Assembly: GCF_903652925.1 (NCBI RefSeq) | Contig: NZ_CAHLAR010000004.1 | Span: 610,481 to 674,480 of the forward strand | Source: Achromobacter anxifer | GTDB taxonomy: Bacteria > Pseudomonadota > Gammaproteobacteria > Burkholderiales > Burkholderiaceae_B | Direction: 5' to 3' | DNA length: 64,000 nt | In this document: in pieces, positions 8,674-17,191 of the stretch | How the letters are laid out: each line of letters begins with the position of its first letter | How positions within the stretch are numbered: the stretch's first letter is position 1 | The notes under the pieces: generated by a model | Told to the model about the DNA's origin: nothing | Database searches by the model: none | The model's input: the letters and a program-made list of their open reading frames with translations, nothing else | Translations under genes and position numbers: made by a program

Positions 8674-9966
8674 TTACACCTGCGCCAATGCCTGGTCCAG
8701 ATCGGCCAGCAGGTCGTCGATGTGCTCGATGCCGATGGACAGGCGCACGGTTTCCTCGCGCACGCCGGCCTTTTGCAGCTCTTCGGGATTGAGCTGGCGG
8801 TGCGTGGTGGATGCGGGATGCGTGGCCAGCGACTTGGAATCGCCGATATTGACCAGGCGCGTAAACAGCTGCAGCGCGTCCTGGAAGCGCGCGCCGGCTT
8901 CGCGGCCGCCCTTCACGCCGAACGTGAACAGACCGGGGGCCTTGCCGCCCAGGTACTTCTGCGCCAGCGCGTGGTCGGGATGATCCGGCAGGCCGGCATA
9001 GTTGACCCATTCGACCTTCGGGTGCTCGCGCAGGTAGTTGGCGATCTTCACGGTGTTCTCGACGATGCGGTCCACGCGCAGCGCCAGGGTCTCGATGCCC
9101 TGCAGGATCTGGAACGAGTTGAAGGGCGAGATCGCCGCGCCGGTATTGCGCAGCGGCACCACGCGGGCGCGGCCGATGTAGGCGGCCGGGCCGAAGGCTT
9201 CGGTGTAGACCACGCCGTGGTAGCTCACGTCCGGCGTATTCAGGCGCTTGAAGCGTTCTTTGTGTTCCGCCCACGGGAACTTGCCCGAATCGATGATGGC
9301 GCCGCCCAGACTGGTGCCATGGCCGCCCAGGTACTTGGTCAGCGACTGCACCACGATGTCGGCGCCGTGCTCGATGGGGCGCAGCAGGTACGGCGAAGGC
9401 ACGGTGTTGTCGACGATCAGCGGCAGGCCGTGGCGATGCGCCAGTTCGGCCAGCGCGGCGATGTCGGTGATGTTGCCCAGCGGGTTGCCGACCGACTCCG
9501 CGAAGATGGCCTTGGTGCGGTCGTCGATCTGCGCCTCGAACGCGGCCAGGTCGGAAGGATTGGCGAAGCGCGTGCTGATGCCGTACTGCGGCAGCGTATG
9601 CGCGAACAGGTTGTAGGTGCCGCCATACAGCGTGCTGGACGAAACGATGTTGTCGCCCGCTTCGGCGATGGTCAGGATGGCGTAGGTCACCGCGGCCTGG
9701 CCCGAGGCCAGCGCCAACGCGGCGATGCCGCCTTCCAGGGCCGCCACGCGCTGCTCCAGCACGTCCGTGGTCGGGTTCATGATGCGGGTATAGATGTTGC
9801 CCGGCACCTTGAGGTCGAACAGGTCGGCGCCATGCTGCGTGTCGTCGAACGCGTAGGCCACGGTCTGGTAGATGGGCACGGCCACGGCGCGCGTGGTGGG
9901 ATCGGGGCGATAGCCGCCATGCACGGCGATGGTCTCAAGCCGCCAAGGCTTGTTCGATTGGCTCAT
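8674..9966 (-). CDS. metY: O-acetylhomoserine aminocarboxypropyltransferase (sulfhydrylase)
   Basis: 430 residues, the normal length of MetY. This PLP enzyme joins O-acetylhomoserine and sulfide to make homocysteine in methionine synthesis. Features: N-terminal TIAVHGGYRPDPTTRAVAVP, YTRIMNPT (phosphate-binding Tyr/Arg of the neighbouring subunit), Asp186 in VDNTVPSPYL, and the PLP lysine K211 in SLTKYLGGHG. The C-terminus GDSKSLATHPASTTH is typical for the family. A good ribosome site (AAGGAGA) precedes the ATG. MetY and cystathionine enzymes share the fold, but the insert and length fit MetY. A palindrome sits about 100 bp upstream. Confidence 0.92.
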   Translation of the reverse strand: MSQSNKPWRLETIAVHGGYRPDPTTRAVAVPIYQTVAYAFDDTQHGADLFDLKVPGNIYTRIMNPTTDVLEQRVAALEGGIAALALASGQAAVTYAILTIAEAGDNIVSSSTLYGGTYNLFAHTLPQYGISTRFANPSDLAAFEAQIDDRTKAIFAESVGNPLGNITDIAALAELAHRHGLPLIVDNTVPSPYLLRPIEHGADIVVQSLTKYLGGHGTSLGGAIIDSGKFPWAEHKERFKRLNTPDVSYHGVVYTEAFGPAAYIGRARVVPLRNTGAAISPFNSFQILQGIETLALRVDRIVENTVKIANYLREHPKVEWVNYAGLPDHPDHALAQKYLGGKAPGLFTFGVKGGREAGARFQDALQLFTRLVNIGDSKSLATHPASTTHRQLNPEELQKAGVREETVRLSIGIEHIDDLLADLDQALAQV

Positions 9967-10061
9967 GGGTGTCTCCTTGTTGATTGCCGGTAGCTTTGTA
10001 TGCGGTCCAGGCCGGATTGTAGTTATGCGAACGGGATATGGATACCGCTACGCTCACATAA

Positions 10062-10076
10062 CCATATGCCATATGG
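10062..10076. promoter_or_regulatory. Perfect palindrome upstream of metY
   Basis: CCATATG-C-CATATGG is a perfect 7-1-7 inverted repeat 96 bp upstream of the metY start codon and just beyond the stop of the SDR gene. It could be an operator for metY (methionine or sulfur control). No SAM riboswitch consensus was recognised in the leader. Confidence 0.35.
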
Positions 10077-10085
10077 CGCCGCCGC

Positions 10086-10802
10086 TCAGAAGCGCTGGTC
10101 CATCAGCGCCGGCATCACGAGTTCCCGCACGAACGACGCATCGGACAGGTGCAGCAGCGCGCGCGTCATCGCCACCACGTCATGCACGGGGATCAGGCCG
10201 CCCTCTCCGCGCTGGCTGGCCGTGTCCCGCGGCACGTCCATTCCGTCTTCCGTATTCAGGTAGCCCAGTTGCAGGCAGGTCACCGCCAGCCGGCGGTCCC
10301 TGAAGCTCTCGCGCAGGGCGTCGGCGATGCCGCGCAGCGCGAACTTGGAGGCCGCGAACGTCACTTCGGGGCGACCGCTGCCGGGCAGCGCCGAAGTCGA
10401 ACCGGTCAGGATTACCTGCGGCTTGCGCGAACCCAGCACGCGCGGAATCAGGCATTGCAGCAACAGGATGGTCGCGGTGACGTTGATGTCGACCATGCGC
10501 GCGAGTTCCTGCGGGGAATCGGTCAGGAAGTCATAGCCTTCGCTGAATGCGCGCTCCTCCCACACGCCCAGGTTGTAGAGGATGACGTCGAGGTCATTCG
10601 GCGCCTGCGCGGCGATCTGATCGACGGCGGCCTGCGGCTGCGACAGATCCGCCTCGATCCAGCGCAGCTCGCAGCCAGGCGCCGAGCGGACGTCCGCGGG
10701 CGCGCGGCGCGCCACGCCGGCGATCAAGCTTGCGTCCTGGCTCAAGCCCTCCACGAATGCCCTGCCCAGCCCCTTGCTCGCGCCCACCACCATGACCCGC
10801 AT
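10086..10802 (-). CDS. Short-chain dehydrogenase/reductase family protein with Tyr-to-Phe change in YxxxK
   Basis: 238 residues. The Rossmann motif GASKGLGRA (7-15), the structural Asn in YNLGV (about 77) and a catalytic-type serine in LTGSTSAL (135-137) are present. At the catalytic position the sequence is TFAASKFAL, so the usual Tyr of YxxxK is Phe149, with Lys153 kept. Classical SDR oxidoreductases need that Tyr as general acid/base, so this may be a non-catalytic or altered NAD(P)-binding protein. The start has GGAGACGG upstream. It lies alone between ubiT and metY; no pathway is evident. Confidence 0.8.
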   Translation of the reverse strand: MRVMVVGASKGLGRAFVEGLSQDASLIAGVARRAPADVRSAPGCELRWIEADLSQPQAAVDQIAAQAPNDLDVILYNLGVWEERAFSEGYDFLTDSPQELARMVDINVTATILLLQCLIPRVLGSRKPQVILTGSTSALPGSGRPEVTFAASKFALRGIADALRESFRDRRLAVTCLQLGYLNTEDGMDVPRDTASQRGEGGLIPVHDVVAMTRALLHLSDASFVRELVMPALMDQRF

Positions 10803-10929
10803 ATCCGTCTCCGTTCAACTACGCCGGGATGCGCGGCCAGGCGCGCCCTTGCGGCAACGACGCCGGTATAGCATGGTCCGCTCCGGATTCCCGCAAAGCC
10901 CGCAGGCCGCGGCGGGCCTTGAGCGGGCC

Positions 10930-11358
10930 TCAGCGCACCGGCCCCGCGCCTTGCAGCCACGCCGGCCTGGGCGCGGCATCCAGCCAGTTCTTGACGATCA
11001 GTCCCAGCTCGGTATCGCCCGAAATGCGCAGCCTGCGCTGGAAGAACAAGGTATCGGCGTCCGTCTCCGAACGCATCAGCGCCAGCAGGTCGGCCAGCTT
11101 CGCGCCCAGCTCCAGTTCGGCGGCCGCGCCGTTCCATAGCGGCCGGAAGGCGCCCTGCCGCAGCGCGAAGCTGCTGCGCAAGCCCAGGTCCTCGACCGTG
11201 ATGGCGAAGCTGCGGCCTTCCAGCTCCGAGGGCGGTGACAGCCACTTCAGCCGTCGCGCCAGCTCCAGCCCGGCCGTGAAATGCAGGGAGACGAACGGCC
11301 CGGGCAGACGCCGGCCCAGCCTGGCGAACAGGCCAGGCACCTGGATAGCCGCGCTCAT
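10930..11358 (-). CDS. ubiT: SCP2-domain ubiquinone biosynthesis accessory factor UbiT
   Basis: 142 residues from ATG 11356-11358, overlapping the ubiV stop by 4 bp. The protein is a single SCP2 sterol-carrier-like domain (LELARRLKWLSPPSELEGRSF... ALRQGAFRPLW... GDTELGLIVKNWLD). In E. coli UbiT (YhbT) binds quinone-pathway lipids and, with UbiU and UbiV, permits ubiquinone synthesis without oxygen. Position directly after ubiU and ubiV and next to nitrate respiration genes strongly supports this identity. Length is slightly below the E. coli protein. Confidence 0.88.
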   Translation of the reverse strand: MSAAIQVPGLFARLGRRLPGPFVSLHFTAGLELARRLKWLSPPSELEGRSFAITVEDLGLRSSFALRQGAFRPLWNGAAAELELGAKLADLLALMRSETDADTLFFQRRLRISGDTELGLIVKNWLDAAPRPAWLQGAGPVR

Positions 11359-12245
11359 GCCACCTCCAACAGGTCGATGCCGGGTTTGCCGTGGAAATAG
11401 CCGTTGCAGCGGGCCATGCCCGCCGGCGGCTGCGCGTCCACCGGCGCGAGGCCGCGCCGCGTGGCATCCAGCGCGGCGATCGCCTCCAGCGTGCCGGCCG
11501 ATTGCGGACTCACCCGCAGGACCTCCACCCCCATGGCCGCCAGTTCCGACGCTTGCAACAGCAGGTCCAGACAGGCCCCGGACTGCACCTGGATGCCGTT
11601 GATCGCCAGGAAATCGCTCGATTCCCGAGTGCGCATGTCCAGCCCGTCCGGATGCTCGATGCAGCGAAAGCCGCAGTCGTCCTTCTTCAGGCGGAAGTGC
11701 CGCGCGGTGAAGCAGCGCGCGGAGAACGCCAGCGCCATGCGGCCCCACACCATGACTTCCGCCTCCAGGCCGGCGGGCCTCTCGGCCATCAAGAGGGCCA
11801 AGGTCTGGCCATCCATTTCCAGCGGCGCGACGAAACGCGCGGCCCCGCGTCGGGCCAGCCATTCCAGGGTGCCGCCGTGATAGGCGTTGACGTGGGGCCC
11901 CGCCACGAAGGCGCGGCCGTTCAGGTGCCGCACCGCGCCCAGCTCGCCCGCCTCGACCATGAAGTCGTCCTGGCCGCAGAGCTTTTTCAGCGCGCTGGCC
12001 TCGGCCCCGGTTTCGATCAGCGTGCGGCCCGACAGCACCACCTGCTTGCCCGCGGCGCGCAGGTCGCGCGCCAACTCCATCCAGTCCTCGGCGCGCAGCT
12101 CGTGGCGGCGGCTACAGACGGTTTCGCCCACATAGATGATGTCGGCGGGACTGTCGGCCAGCGCCGCATAGAAGTCCAGCGTGTGCTGGCGCGGCCAGTA
12201 GTATTGCAGCGGCCCGACTGATATCTGGTATGCGCTCGGATTCAT
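11355..12245 (-). CDS. ubiV: Oxygen-independent ubiquinone hydroxylation protein UbiV (peptidase U32 family)
   Basis: 296 residues from ATG 12243-12245, which overlaps the ubiU stop (ATGA); another ATG two codons earlier is possible. The U32 fold protein carries four cysteines at 44 (ETVCSRRHE), 178, 191 and 195 (FSARCFTARHF, KKDDCGFRC), the same arrangement as the [4Fe-4S] ligands of E. coli UbiV (39, 176, 193, 197). UbiV works as a heterodimer with UbiU to hydroxylate the ubiquinone ring using prephenate as oxygen donor in the cytoplasm. Operon order ubiU-ubiV-ubiT. Confidence 0.93.
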   Translation of the reverse strand: MNPSAYQISVGPLQYYWPRQHTLDFYAALADSPADIIYVGETVCSRRHELRAEDWMELARDLRAAGKQVVLSGRTLIETGAEASALKKLCGQDDFMVEAGELGAVRHLNGRAFVAGPHVNAYHGGTLEWLARRGAARFVAPLEMDGQTLALLMAERPAGLEAEVMVWGRMALAFSARCFTARHFRLKKDDCGFRCIEHPDGLDMRTRESSDFLAINGIQVQSGACLDLLLQASELAAMGVEVLRVSPQSAGTLEAIAALDATRRGLAPVDAQPPAGMARCNGYFHGKPGIDLLEVA

Positions 12246-13237
12246 TTCCATGGACGTTCGAATGCGCCTTGGGTGACTTGGGAACCTTCGGAATGGCGCG
12301 CCAGCATGGCGTTCCATTCAGGACGAGGAGAAAAGCGGGAAGCGTCGGCATGCGCGCCGTCCAGGGCCGCGCGCAGGGTCGACACCACCTGGGTGACATA
12401 GGCCGGGCTGCGCTGCCGGCCTTCGATCTTGATGGCGGACACGCCCATTTCCGCCAGGCGCGGCAACAGGCCGATGGCATTCAGGCTGGTGGGCTCTTCA
12501 AGCGCATGGTCCGACTGTCCGTCGACCTCGAAGCGGCCCTTGCACAAGGTGGGATAGGCGGCGGGCTCGCCGGGTTCGTAGCGGTCGATCAGGATGCCGT
12601 TCAGGCGCGCGTCCATGCGGCCGTTCTCTTCCGACCAGCGCACCGCGTGCGCCGGCGAACAGACGCCCTTGTTGTTCGGGGAATCACCGGTGGCATAGGA
12701 CGACAGCAGGCAGCGCCCTTCGGCCATGACGCACAGGCTGCCAAAGCCGAACACTTCGACTTCGACGCTGACGTTGGCACAGATGCGTCCGATCTCGGCC
12801 ACGGTCAGCACGCGCGGCAGCACCACGCGGCGGATGCCGAACTGTTCCTTCATCAGTTCGATGGCGTCGGTGTGGGTGGCGGAACCCTGCACCGACAGGT
12901 GCAGGCGCAGATCGGGATAGCGGTCGCTGGCGTAGGCCAGCAGGCCCGCGTCGGCCATGATGACGGCGTCCGCGCCCAGCCCGTGCGCGGCGTCGACCGC
13001 GGCGCGCCACTCGGGCGCCCTGCCCGCCTGCACGAAGGTGTTGATGGCGAACAACACCTGCCGCCCGCGGCTGTGCGCCAGTTCCACGCCTGCGCGGATG
13101 TCGCTTTCGGTGAAGTTGAGCCCGGCGAAATTGCGGGCATTGGTGGCGTTCTTGAGCCCGAGGTAGACAGTGTCGGCGCCGGCATCGATGGCGGCCTTCA
13201 GCGCGGCCAGGCTGCCGGCGGGGGCCACGAGCTCCAT
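12242..13237 (-). CDS. ubiU: Oxygen-independent ubiquinone hydroxylation protein UbiU (peptidase U32 family)
   Basis: 331 residues when started at ATG 13235-13237 (MELVAPAGSL), the same length as E. coli UbiU. With this start the cysteines fall at 169, 176, 193 and 232, exactly the numbering of the [4Fe-4S] ligands in E. coli UbiU; the frame extends seven codons further to ATG 13258, which is at the predicted transcription start and is therefore disfavoured. No strong Shine-Dalgarno precedes either start. UbiU pairs with UbiV for anaerobic ring hydroxylation of ubiquinone precursors. First gene of ubiUVT, under an FNR-type site. Confidence 0.94.
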   Translation of the reverse strand: MELVAPAGSLAALKAAIDAGADTVYLGLKNATNARNFAGLNFTESDIRAGVELAHSRGRQVLFAINTFVQAGRAPEWRAAVDAAHGLGADAVIMADAGLLAYASDRYPDLRLHLSVQGSATHTDAIELMKEQFGIRRVVLPRVLTVAEIGRICANVSVEVEVFGFGSLCVMAEGRCLLSSYATGDSPNNKGVCSPAHAVRWSEENGRMDARLNGILIDRYEPGEPAAYPTLCKGRFEVDGQSDHALEEPTSLNAIGLLPRLAEMGVSAIKIEGRQRSPAYVTQVVSTLRAALDGAHADASRFSPRPEWNAMLARHSEGSQVTQGAFERPWK

Positions 13238-13265
13238 GGGAGAGGTTCGAGTTTCCATGCCGGCC

Positions 13266-13307
13266 AGTCTATGGGGCCGCCGCTCCCCGGGCCTTGTCGC
13301 AGATCAA
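13266..13307 (-). promoter_or_regulatory. FNR-type activated promoter of ubiUVT
   Basis: Read on the minus strand: TTGAT-CTGC-GACAA (13307 to 13294), one perfect FNR half-site and one with two mismatches, then a -10 like TAGACT (13271 to 13266). If transcription starts near 13259 the FNR box is centred at -41.5, the standard class II position, and the ubiU leader is about 22 nt. FNR control of ubiUVT is known in E. coli; here it is inferred from sequence. Confidence 0.7.
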
Positions 13308-13336
13308 GACGGCGCATGCCGAACGCCGCGCACAGC

Positions 13337-14008
13337 CTATTCTTCCGTGTACAGCCCGTGTTCCACGGCGTAGACGGCGACCTGCACGCGGCTGGTCAGG
13401 TTGAGTTTTTTCAACACGTTCTGCACGTGGATCTTGACCGTGCTTTCGCTCACGTCCAGCTCGCGCGCAATGACCTTGTTGCTGGCGCCGCGCGCCAGCC
13501 ATTGCACGATCTGAGTTTCGCGTGCGGTAAGGCGATGGCGCTCGGCGCCGCCGGCCGTCTGCGGCGCCTGCGCCGCAAGGCTGGCCTGGCCGCGGAACTG
13601 CTCGACCAGCTTGGCCGTCATGCTGTCGGCGATGACCGGCTCGCCGCCCGCCGCCCGGCGGATGGCCGCGGTCAGCGCGTCGGCGTCGATGTTCTTGACC
13701 AGGTAGCCGCGGGCGCCGTCGCGCAGCGCCTGCCCCAGCTCGTCGGCCTCTTCGGAAACCGTCAGGATGATGACCGCGCAGGAAGGCAGCTCCTGCGTCA
13801 GCAGCTGCAGCGTTTCCAGCCCGGACAGGCCCGGCAGGTTCAGGTCCAGCAGGACCACGTCGGGCTTGAGCTCCTTGGCGCGCTTCAGGCCCTCGACGCC
13901 GTCACCGGCCTCGGCCACGACCTCGAAATCGGGCTGGCGTTGCAGCAGCAGGCGCACGCCCGAACGGAACAGGGTGTGGTCGTCGACGAGGAGGATGCGG
14001 ATGGGCAT
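13337..14008 (-). CDS. narL: Nitrate/nitrite response regulator NarL
   Basis: 223 residues from ATG 14006-14008; a TTG at 14023 overlapping the narX stop is an alternative. Receiver domain with acidic pocket DD (9-10), phosphoacceptor Asp55 (VVLLDLNLPG) and Lys105 (GYLVKN); C-terminal LuxR/NarL helix-turn-helix (LTARETQIVQWLARG, then SNKVIARELDVSESTVKIHV). It is encoded directly after narX, its cognate sensor, and beside narGHJI, which it is expected to activate in nitrate. Similar regulators exist for other sensors, but context makes NarL the best name. Confidence 0.92.
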   Translation of the reverse strand: MPIRILLVDDHTLFRSGVRLLLQRQPDFEVVAEAGDGVEGLKRAKELKPDVVLLDLNLPGLSGLETLQLLTQELPSCAVIILTVSEEADELGQALRDGARGYLVKNIDADALTAAIRRAAGGEPVIADSMTAKLVEQFRGQASLAAQAPQTAGGAERHRLTARETQIVQWLARGASNKVIARELDVSESTVKIHVQNVLKKLNLTSRVQVAVYAVEHGLYTEE

Positions 14009-14019
14009 GGTCGTAATAT

Positions 14020-15957
14020 TCAAGCGGCCTGGCGTTCGCTGCCAGGCAGGGTCAGCGCGACGCGGGTGCCGGCGCCGGGCTGCGATTCGAGTTTTATCAT
14101 GGCGCGCATGCGGGCGGCGCGCTCGCGCATGATATGTAGGCCCACATGGGATTCGCCGCGCTCGGCGACCTCGGCCGGATCGTAGCCCTGGCCGTCGTCC
14201 GCGATGAGCAAGCTGAAGTCGCGGTCATTGGCGACCTCGACGCGCACGTGGCTGGCCTCGGAATGCTTGCGCACGTTGGACAACGCCTCTTGCAGGACGA
14301 ACAGCACCTGCAATTGCTCGTCGGGCGGCAGCGGCGCGCCCTGGCCCGGCGCAAAGCGCAATTCGGTCTCGATGCCGGTCTGGCGCCGGAAGCGCGCCAC
14401 GGTGTCTTCGATGGCGGCTTGCAAGTCGCCCTGCGACAGCTTGGTGCGGAAGTTGGTCAGCAGCTCGCGCACGTCCTGGTAGCTTTCGTCCACGCCGGTT
14501 CGCAGCAGCGGCAGGATCTCTTCGATCTCCGCCTCGTCGCCGCGCTTGACCGCGGCGTCCAGCATCTGCAATTGCAGGTTCAGGAAATTCAGGCCCTGCG
14601 CCAGGCTGTCGTGCAGTCCCTGCGCCACCAGCCCGCGTTCCCGCTCCACCGCCAGCTGACGCGTCTGGGCGCTCAGGCGCCGGTTGTCCAGGGCCACGCC
14701 CAGATGCTGGCCCAGCGTTTCCAGCAGCTGCGACTCCGCCGGCGCCAGCTTGCGCTGCTGGCGGAAATGCAGCGAATACGAGCCCAGCACCTCGTCGCGC
14801 GTGACGATGCGGAACACCGCCACGCTGGCGAAACCCTCGCGCTGGCAGTTCAGCTCCGGCGCCGGCGGCGACTGGCGGAAATCCTGGATGACGATGACGC
14901 CGGCCTGGCGCGTGGCGACGCCGCAATAGCAGTCGTCCACCCGCATGCAATGCTCGGCCTCCACCAGCTCGTCGGACAAACCCACCGACACCATCAGGTT
15001 GAGCTTTTCGTTGTTGGGATCGAGCGCGCGGATGCTGCCGCCTTCCGCGTCGAACTGCAGCATCACCCGGCGCAGGAAGCCGTCGCACAGGGCCTCGATC
15101 TCGTTGGGCTGGTTGAGGAAGGCAGCCATGTCGTAGAGCGCGCCGATATCGCGGTTCTGCGCGGCCAGCTGCGCGGTCTTCTCTTCCACCCGGCGTTCCA
15201 GGCCGGTGTACAGGTCCTGCAATTCGTCGGCCATGCGGTTGTAGCCGCGCGCCAGCACGCCGAACTCGTCCTTGCTTTCCACCGGCAGGCGGGTGCTGAA
15301 TTCGCGGGACGCCATGCGTTGCAGGCCGTCGCGCAGGCGCAGCACCGGCGAAATGATCCACAGATACAGCAGGTAGATCATTGCCAGCGTGCCGGCGCTG
15401 GCAATCGCCGCCAGCACTCCCTGCGACAGGCGCAGCGAGGTGGTCTTGCCGGCATTGTCCTGTTCGATCATGCGCACCAGCGAGTCGGCCCGGGACACGA
15501 ATTCCGGCAAGGTCTCCAGGTAGGCGGCGGAATCCGGCTGCGCCAGGGCGCGCCGGGCGGCGGGCTTCATGATGTCGTACCAGTACGCGGCCACGTCCTG
15601 CCACTGCTTGCGGATGGCTGCGTCGTTCGGGATGAACAGCGGCCGCGCCGGATTGCCGCGCGCCAGCCGCGCGATGGTGTCGTCCATGAGCTGGATCTGC
15701 TCGTTGGTGCGGAACTCCCGTCCCGCCTGCGGCCGCATCAGTTCCACCGCCACCCGGTTCGCCCGCATGCGCAGGCTGCCGGTGTCGTTGATGGCGGCGC
15801 CCGCGCCTTCCAGCTGCCACGACAGCCACAGCGTCCAGCTGACCATGGACAGGACCACCACCAGCGCCACCAGCGAGCTGATGATGATGCGCGTGGACAG
15901 GCGATGCCGGGGCGAAGGCAGGCCGTCGGACTCGGCGGCGGTATCGGTGGGCTTCAT
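14020..15957 (-). CDS. narX: Nitrate/nitrite sensor histidine kinase NarX
   Basis: 645 residues from ATG 15955-15957; a TTG three codons upstream is possible. Topology: TM1 about 24-46, periplasmic four-helix sensor with a P-box-like segment NDTGSLRMRANRVA (57-70) that binds nitrate/nitrite, TM2 about 180-203, HAMP, signal helix, a GAF-like central module with cysteines 337, 343, 345 and 371, then HisKA_3 with His449 (QGLHDSLAQGL) and a HATPase domain (NVRKHSEA, DDGQGYDP). The central cysteine set is a known NarX-type trait whose role is unclear. It phosphorylates NarL, encoded just downstream. Confidence 0.94.
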   Translation of the reverse strand: MKPTDTAAESDGLPSPRHRLSTRIIISSLVALVVVLSMVSWTLWLSWQLEGAGAAINDTGSLRMRANRVAVELMRPQAGREFRTNEQIQLMDDTIARLARGNPARPLFIPNDAAIRKQWQDVAAYWYDIMKPAARRALAQPDSAAYLETLPEFVSRADSLVRMIEQDNAGKTTSLRLSQGVLAAIASAGTLAMIYLLYLWIISPVLRLRDGLQRMASREFSTRLPVESKDEFGVLARGYNRMADELQDLYTGLERRVEEKTAQLAAQNRDIGALYDMAAFLNQPNEIEALCDGFLRRVMLQFDAEGGSIRALDPNNEKLNLMVSVGLSDELVEAEHCMRVDDCYCGVATRQAGVIVIQDFRQSPPAPELNCQREGFASVAVFRIVTRDEVLGSYSLHFRQQRKLAPAESQLLETLGQHLGVALDNRRLSAQTRQLAVERERGLVAQGLHDSLAQGLNFLNLQLQMLDAAVKRGDEAEIEEILPLLRTGVDESYQDVRELLTNFRTKLSQGDLQAAIEDTVARFRRQTGIETELRFAPGQGAPLPPDEQLQVLFVLQEALSNVRKHSEASHVRVEVANDRDFSLLIADDGQGYDPAEVAERGESHVGLHIMRERAARMRAMIKLESQPGAGTRVALTLPGSERQAA

Positions 15958-16004
15958 GGCTTTCAACGCGGTCTTGCTCGGGTAATGCGGCGGCTTCCAG
16001 TGTA

Positions 16005-16030
16005 GCCGCTGCGCCTCTCGTTACAGCGGC
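16005..16030 (-). terminator. Possible stem-loop after mobB
   Basis: GCCGCTG (16005-16011) pairs with CAGCGGC (16024-16030) around a 12-nt loop. It lies just past the mobB stop in the short gap to narX. There is no T-run, so it may be a weak or Rho-assisted stop rather than a classic intrinsic terminator. Confidence 0.3.
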
Positions 16031-16036
16031 GGCCCC

Positions 16037-16534
16037 TCACCCCAGTCCGAGGGTGCGGCAGATGAAGTCCGCGACCCGGGCCGGCTCGTTCAGAGGCAGG
16101 CAGGGCAAGCCCGCCGCCAGCGGCGCGTCGGTGACCACCGCCAGGAAGCTGCCGTCGTCCGCGTGCAGGGGCGGCTTGCCCAGGGCTGGCCGGTATACCT
16201 CGATGCGCGGGATCGCGGCCTGCTTGAAGCCCTCGACCAGCACCAGGTCGGCCGGCGCCAGGCGCTCCAGCTGTTCTTCCAGCGTCGGCTCGGGCGCGTC
16301 CCGCAGTTCATGGACGATGGCGTAGCGGTACGGCGAGGCCACCATCACCTCCAGCGCGCCCGCCTGCCGGAAGCGGGCGCTGTCCTTGCCGGGCGGCTCC
16401 ATCTCGAAATCGTGGTGGCTGTGCTTGATGACGCTGACCTTCAGGCCGCGCGCGCCCAGCAGCGGCAGCATGGCCTCGATCAGGGTGGTCTTGCCGCTGC
16501 CGGAACGGCCGGCGATGCCGAAAACTGGGGTCAT
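16037..16534 (-). CDS. mobB: Molybdopterin-guanine dinucleotide biosynthesis adapter MobB
   Basis: 165 residues from ATG 16532-16534, overlapping the carbonic anhydrase stop by 4 bp. P-loop GTPase with Walker [10 protein letters not shown] (9-17), [20 protein letters not shown] (the conserved KHxHHxFxxDxxGKDSxR region of MobB) and [17 protein letters not shown] (Walker B-like VEGFK). MobB assists MobA in adding GMP to molybdopterin. Its place at the end of the narGHJI operon fits supply of the bis-MGD cofactor for NarG. Confidence 0.93.
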   Translation of the reverse strand: MTPVFGIAGRSGSGKTTLIEAMLPLLGARGLKVSVIKHSHHDFEMEPPGKDSARFRQAGALEVMVASPYRYAIVHELRDAPEPTLEEQLERLAPADLVLVEGFKQAAIPRIEVYRPALGKPPLHADDGSFLAVVTDAPLAAGLPCLPLNEPARVADFICRTLGLG

Positions 16535-17190
16535 GCAAGCTCCGTGAACAATGGGCAGACGATGGGCAGGAATGCGTCCGCCCGCGCCGAGTATGCCAGC
16601 AAAGCGCCCGCCACCAGGTCGAAATACCAGCCGTGCAGGGTTAGGCCGCCCGCGTCGACCGCGCGGCGGACGAACGGCAGTTCCTCCAGGTTGCGCAGCG
16701 AAATCAGGATGGACGCCTGCTCGCAGGCGCGCCGGCGCTCGGCGGCCGAGGCCTGCGGCATCTGCTGCAGCACCTGCCTGCGCGCCGGTTCGGCAATGTC
16801 CATCCAGCGTTCCAGGTAGTCGGTCTCGCCGTCGCCGCGGGTGCGCCGGTCCATCAGCGCGCGGATGCCGCCGCAATGGGCGTGGCCCAGCACGATGATG
16901 CGGCTGACCTGCAGCTGCTCCACCGCGAACTGTATCGCGGCCAGCACGCCCTGCAAGCCCCGGTCCGTGCTCGCCGGCGGCACCAGGTTGGCCACGTTGC
17001 GCACGGTGAAGATGTCGCCCGGATCGCAGCCCAGCAGCATGGCCGGATCGACCCGCGAATCGCAGCAGCCCACCAGCAGCGTGCTGGGGTGTTGGCCTTC
17101 GCACAGATTGCGGTACAGCGTTGGCGCGTCCTCGTAATACTGTTGCTGGAAGCGCTGGAAGCCGTCGACCAGCCTTTCGATGTCGCGCAT
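16531..17190 (-). CDS. can: Beta-class carbonic anhydrase
   Basis: 219 residues from ATG 17188-17190, preceded by GGGAGG; frames starting farther right lie inside moaA. Zinc ligands of the beta class are visible: Cys42 and Asp44 in GCCDSRVDP (with Arg46), His103 and Cys106 in GHAHCGG. It interconverts CO2 and bicarbonate in the cytoplasm. The placement between moaA and mobB in a nitrate reductase operon is unexpected; pH homeostasis or bicarbonate supply under denitrifying growth is a guess. Confidence 0.92.
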   Translation of the reverse strand: MRDIERLVDGFQRFQQQYYEDAPTLYRNLCEGQHPSTLLVGCCDSRVDPAMLLGCDPGDIFTVRNVANLVPPASTDRGLQGVLAAIQFAVEQLQVSRIIVLGHAHCGGIRALMDRRTRGDGETDYLERWMDIAEPARRQVLQQMPQASAAERRRACEQASILISLRNLEELPFVRRAVDAGGLTLHGWYFDLVAGALLAYSARADAFLPIVCPLFTELA

Positions 17191-17191
17191 G

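Noticed and set aside
9967-10085. SAM-II riboswitch in the metY leader
   Set aside because: The leader has a GCTAC-like stretch but lacks the SAM-II pseudoknot consensus; not supported.
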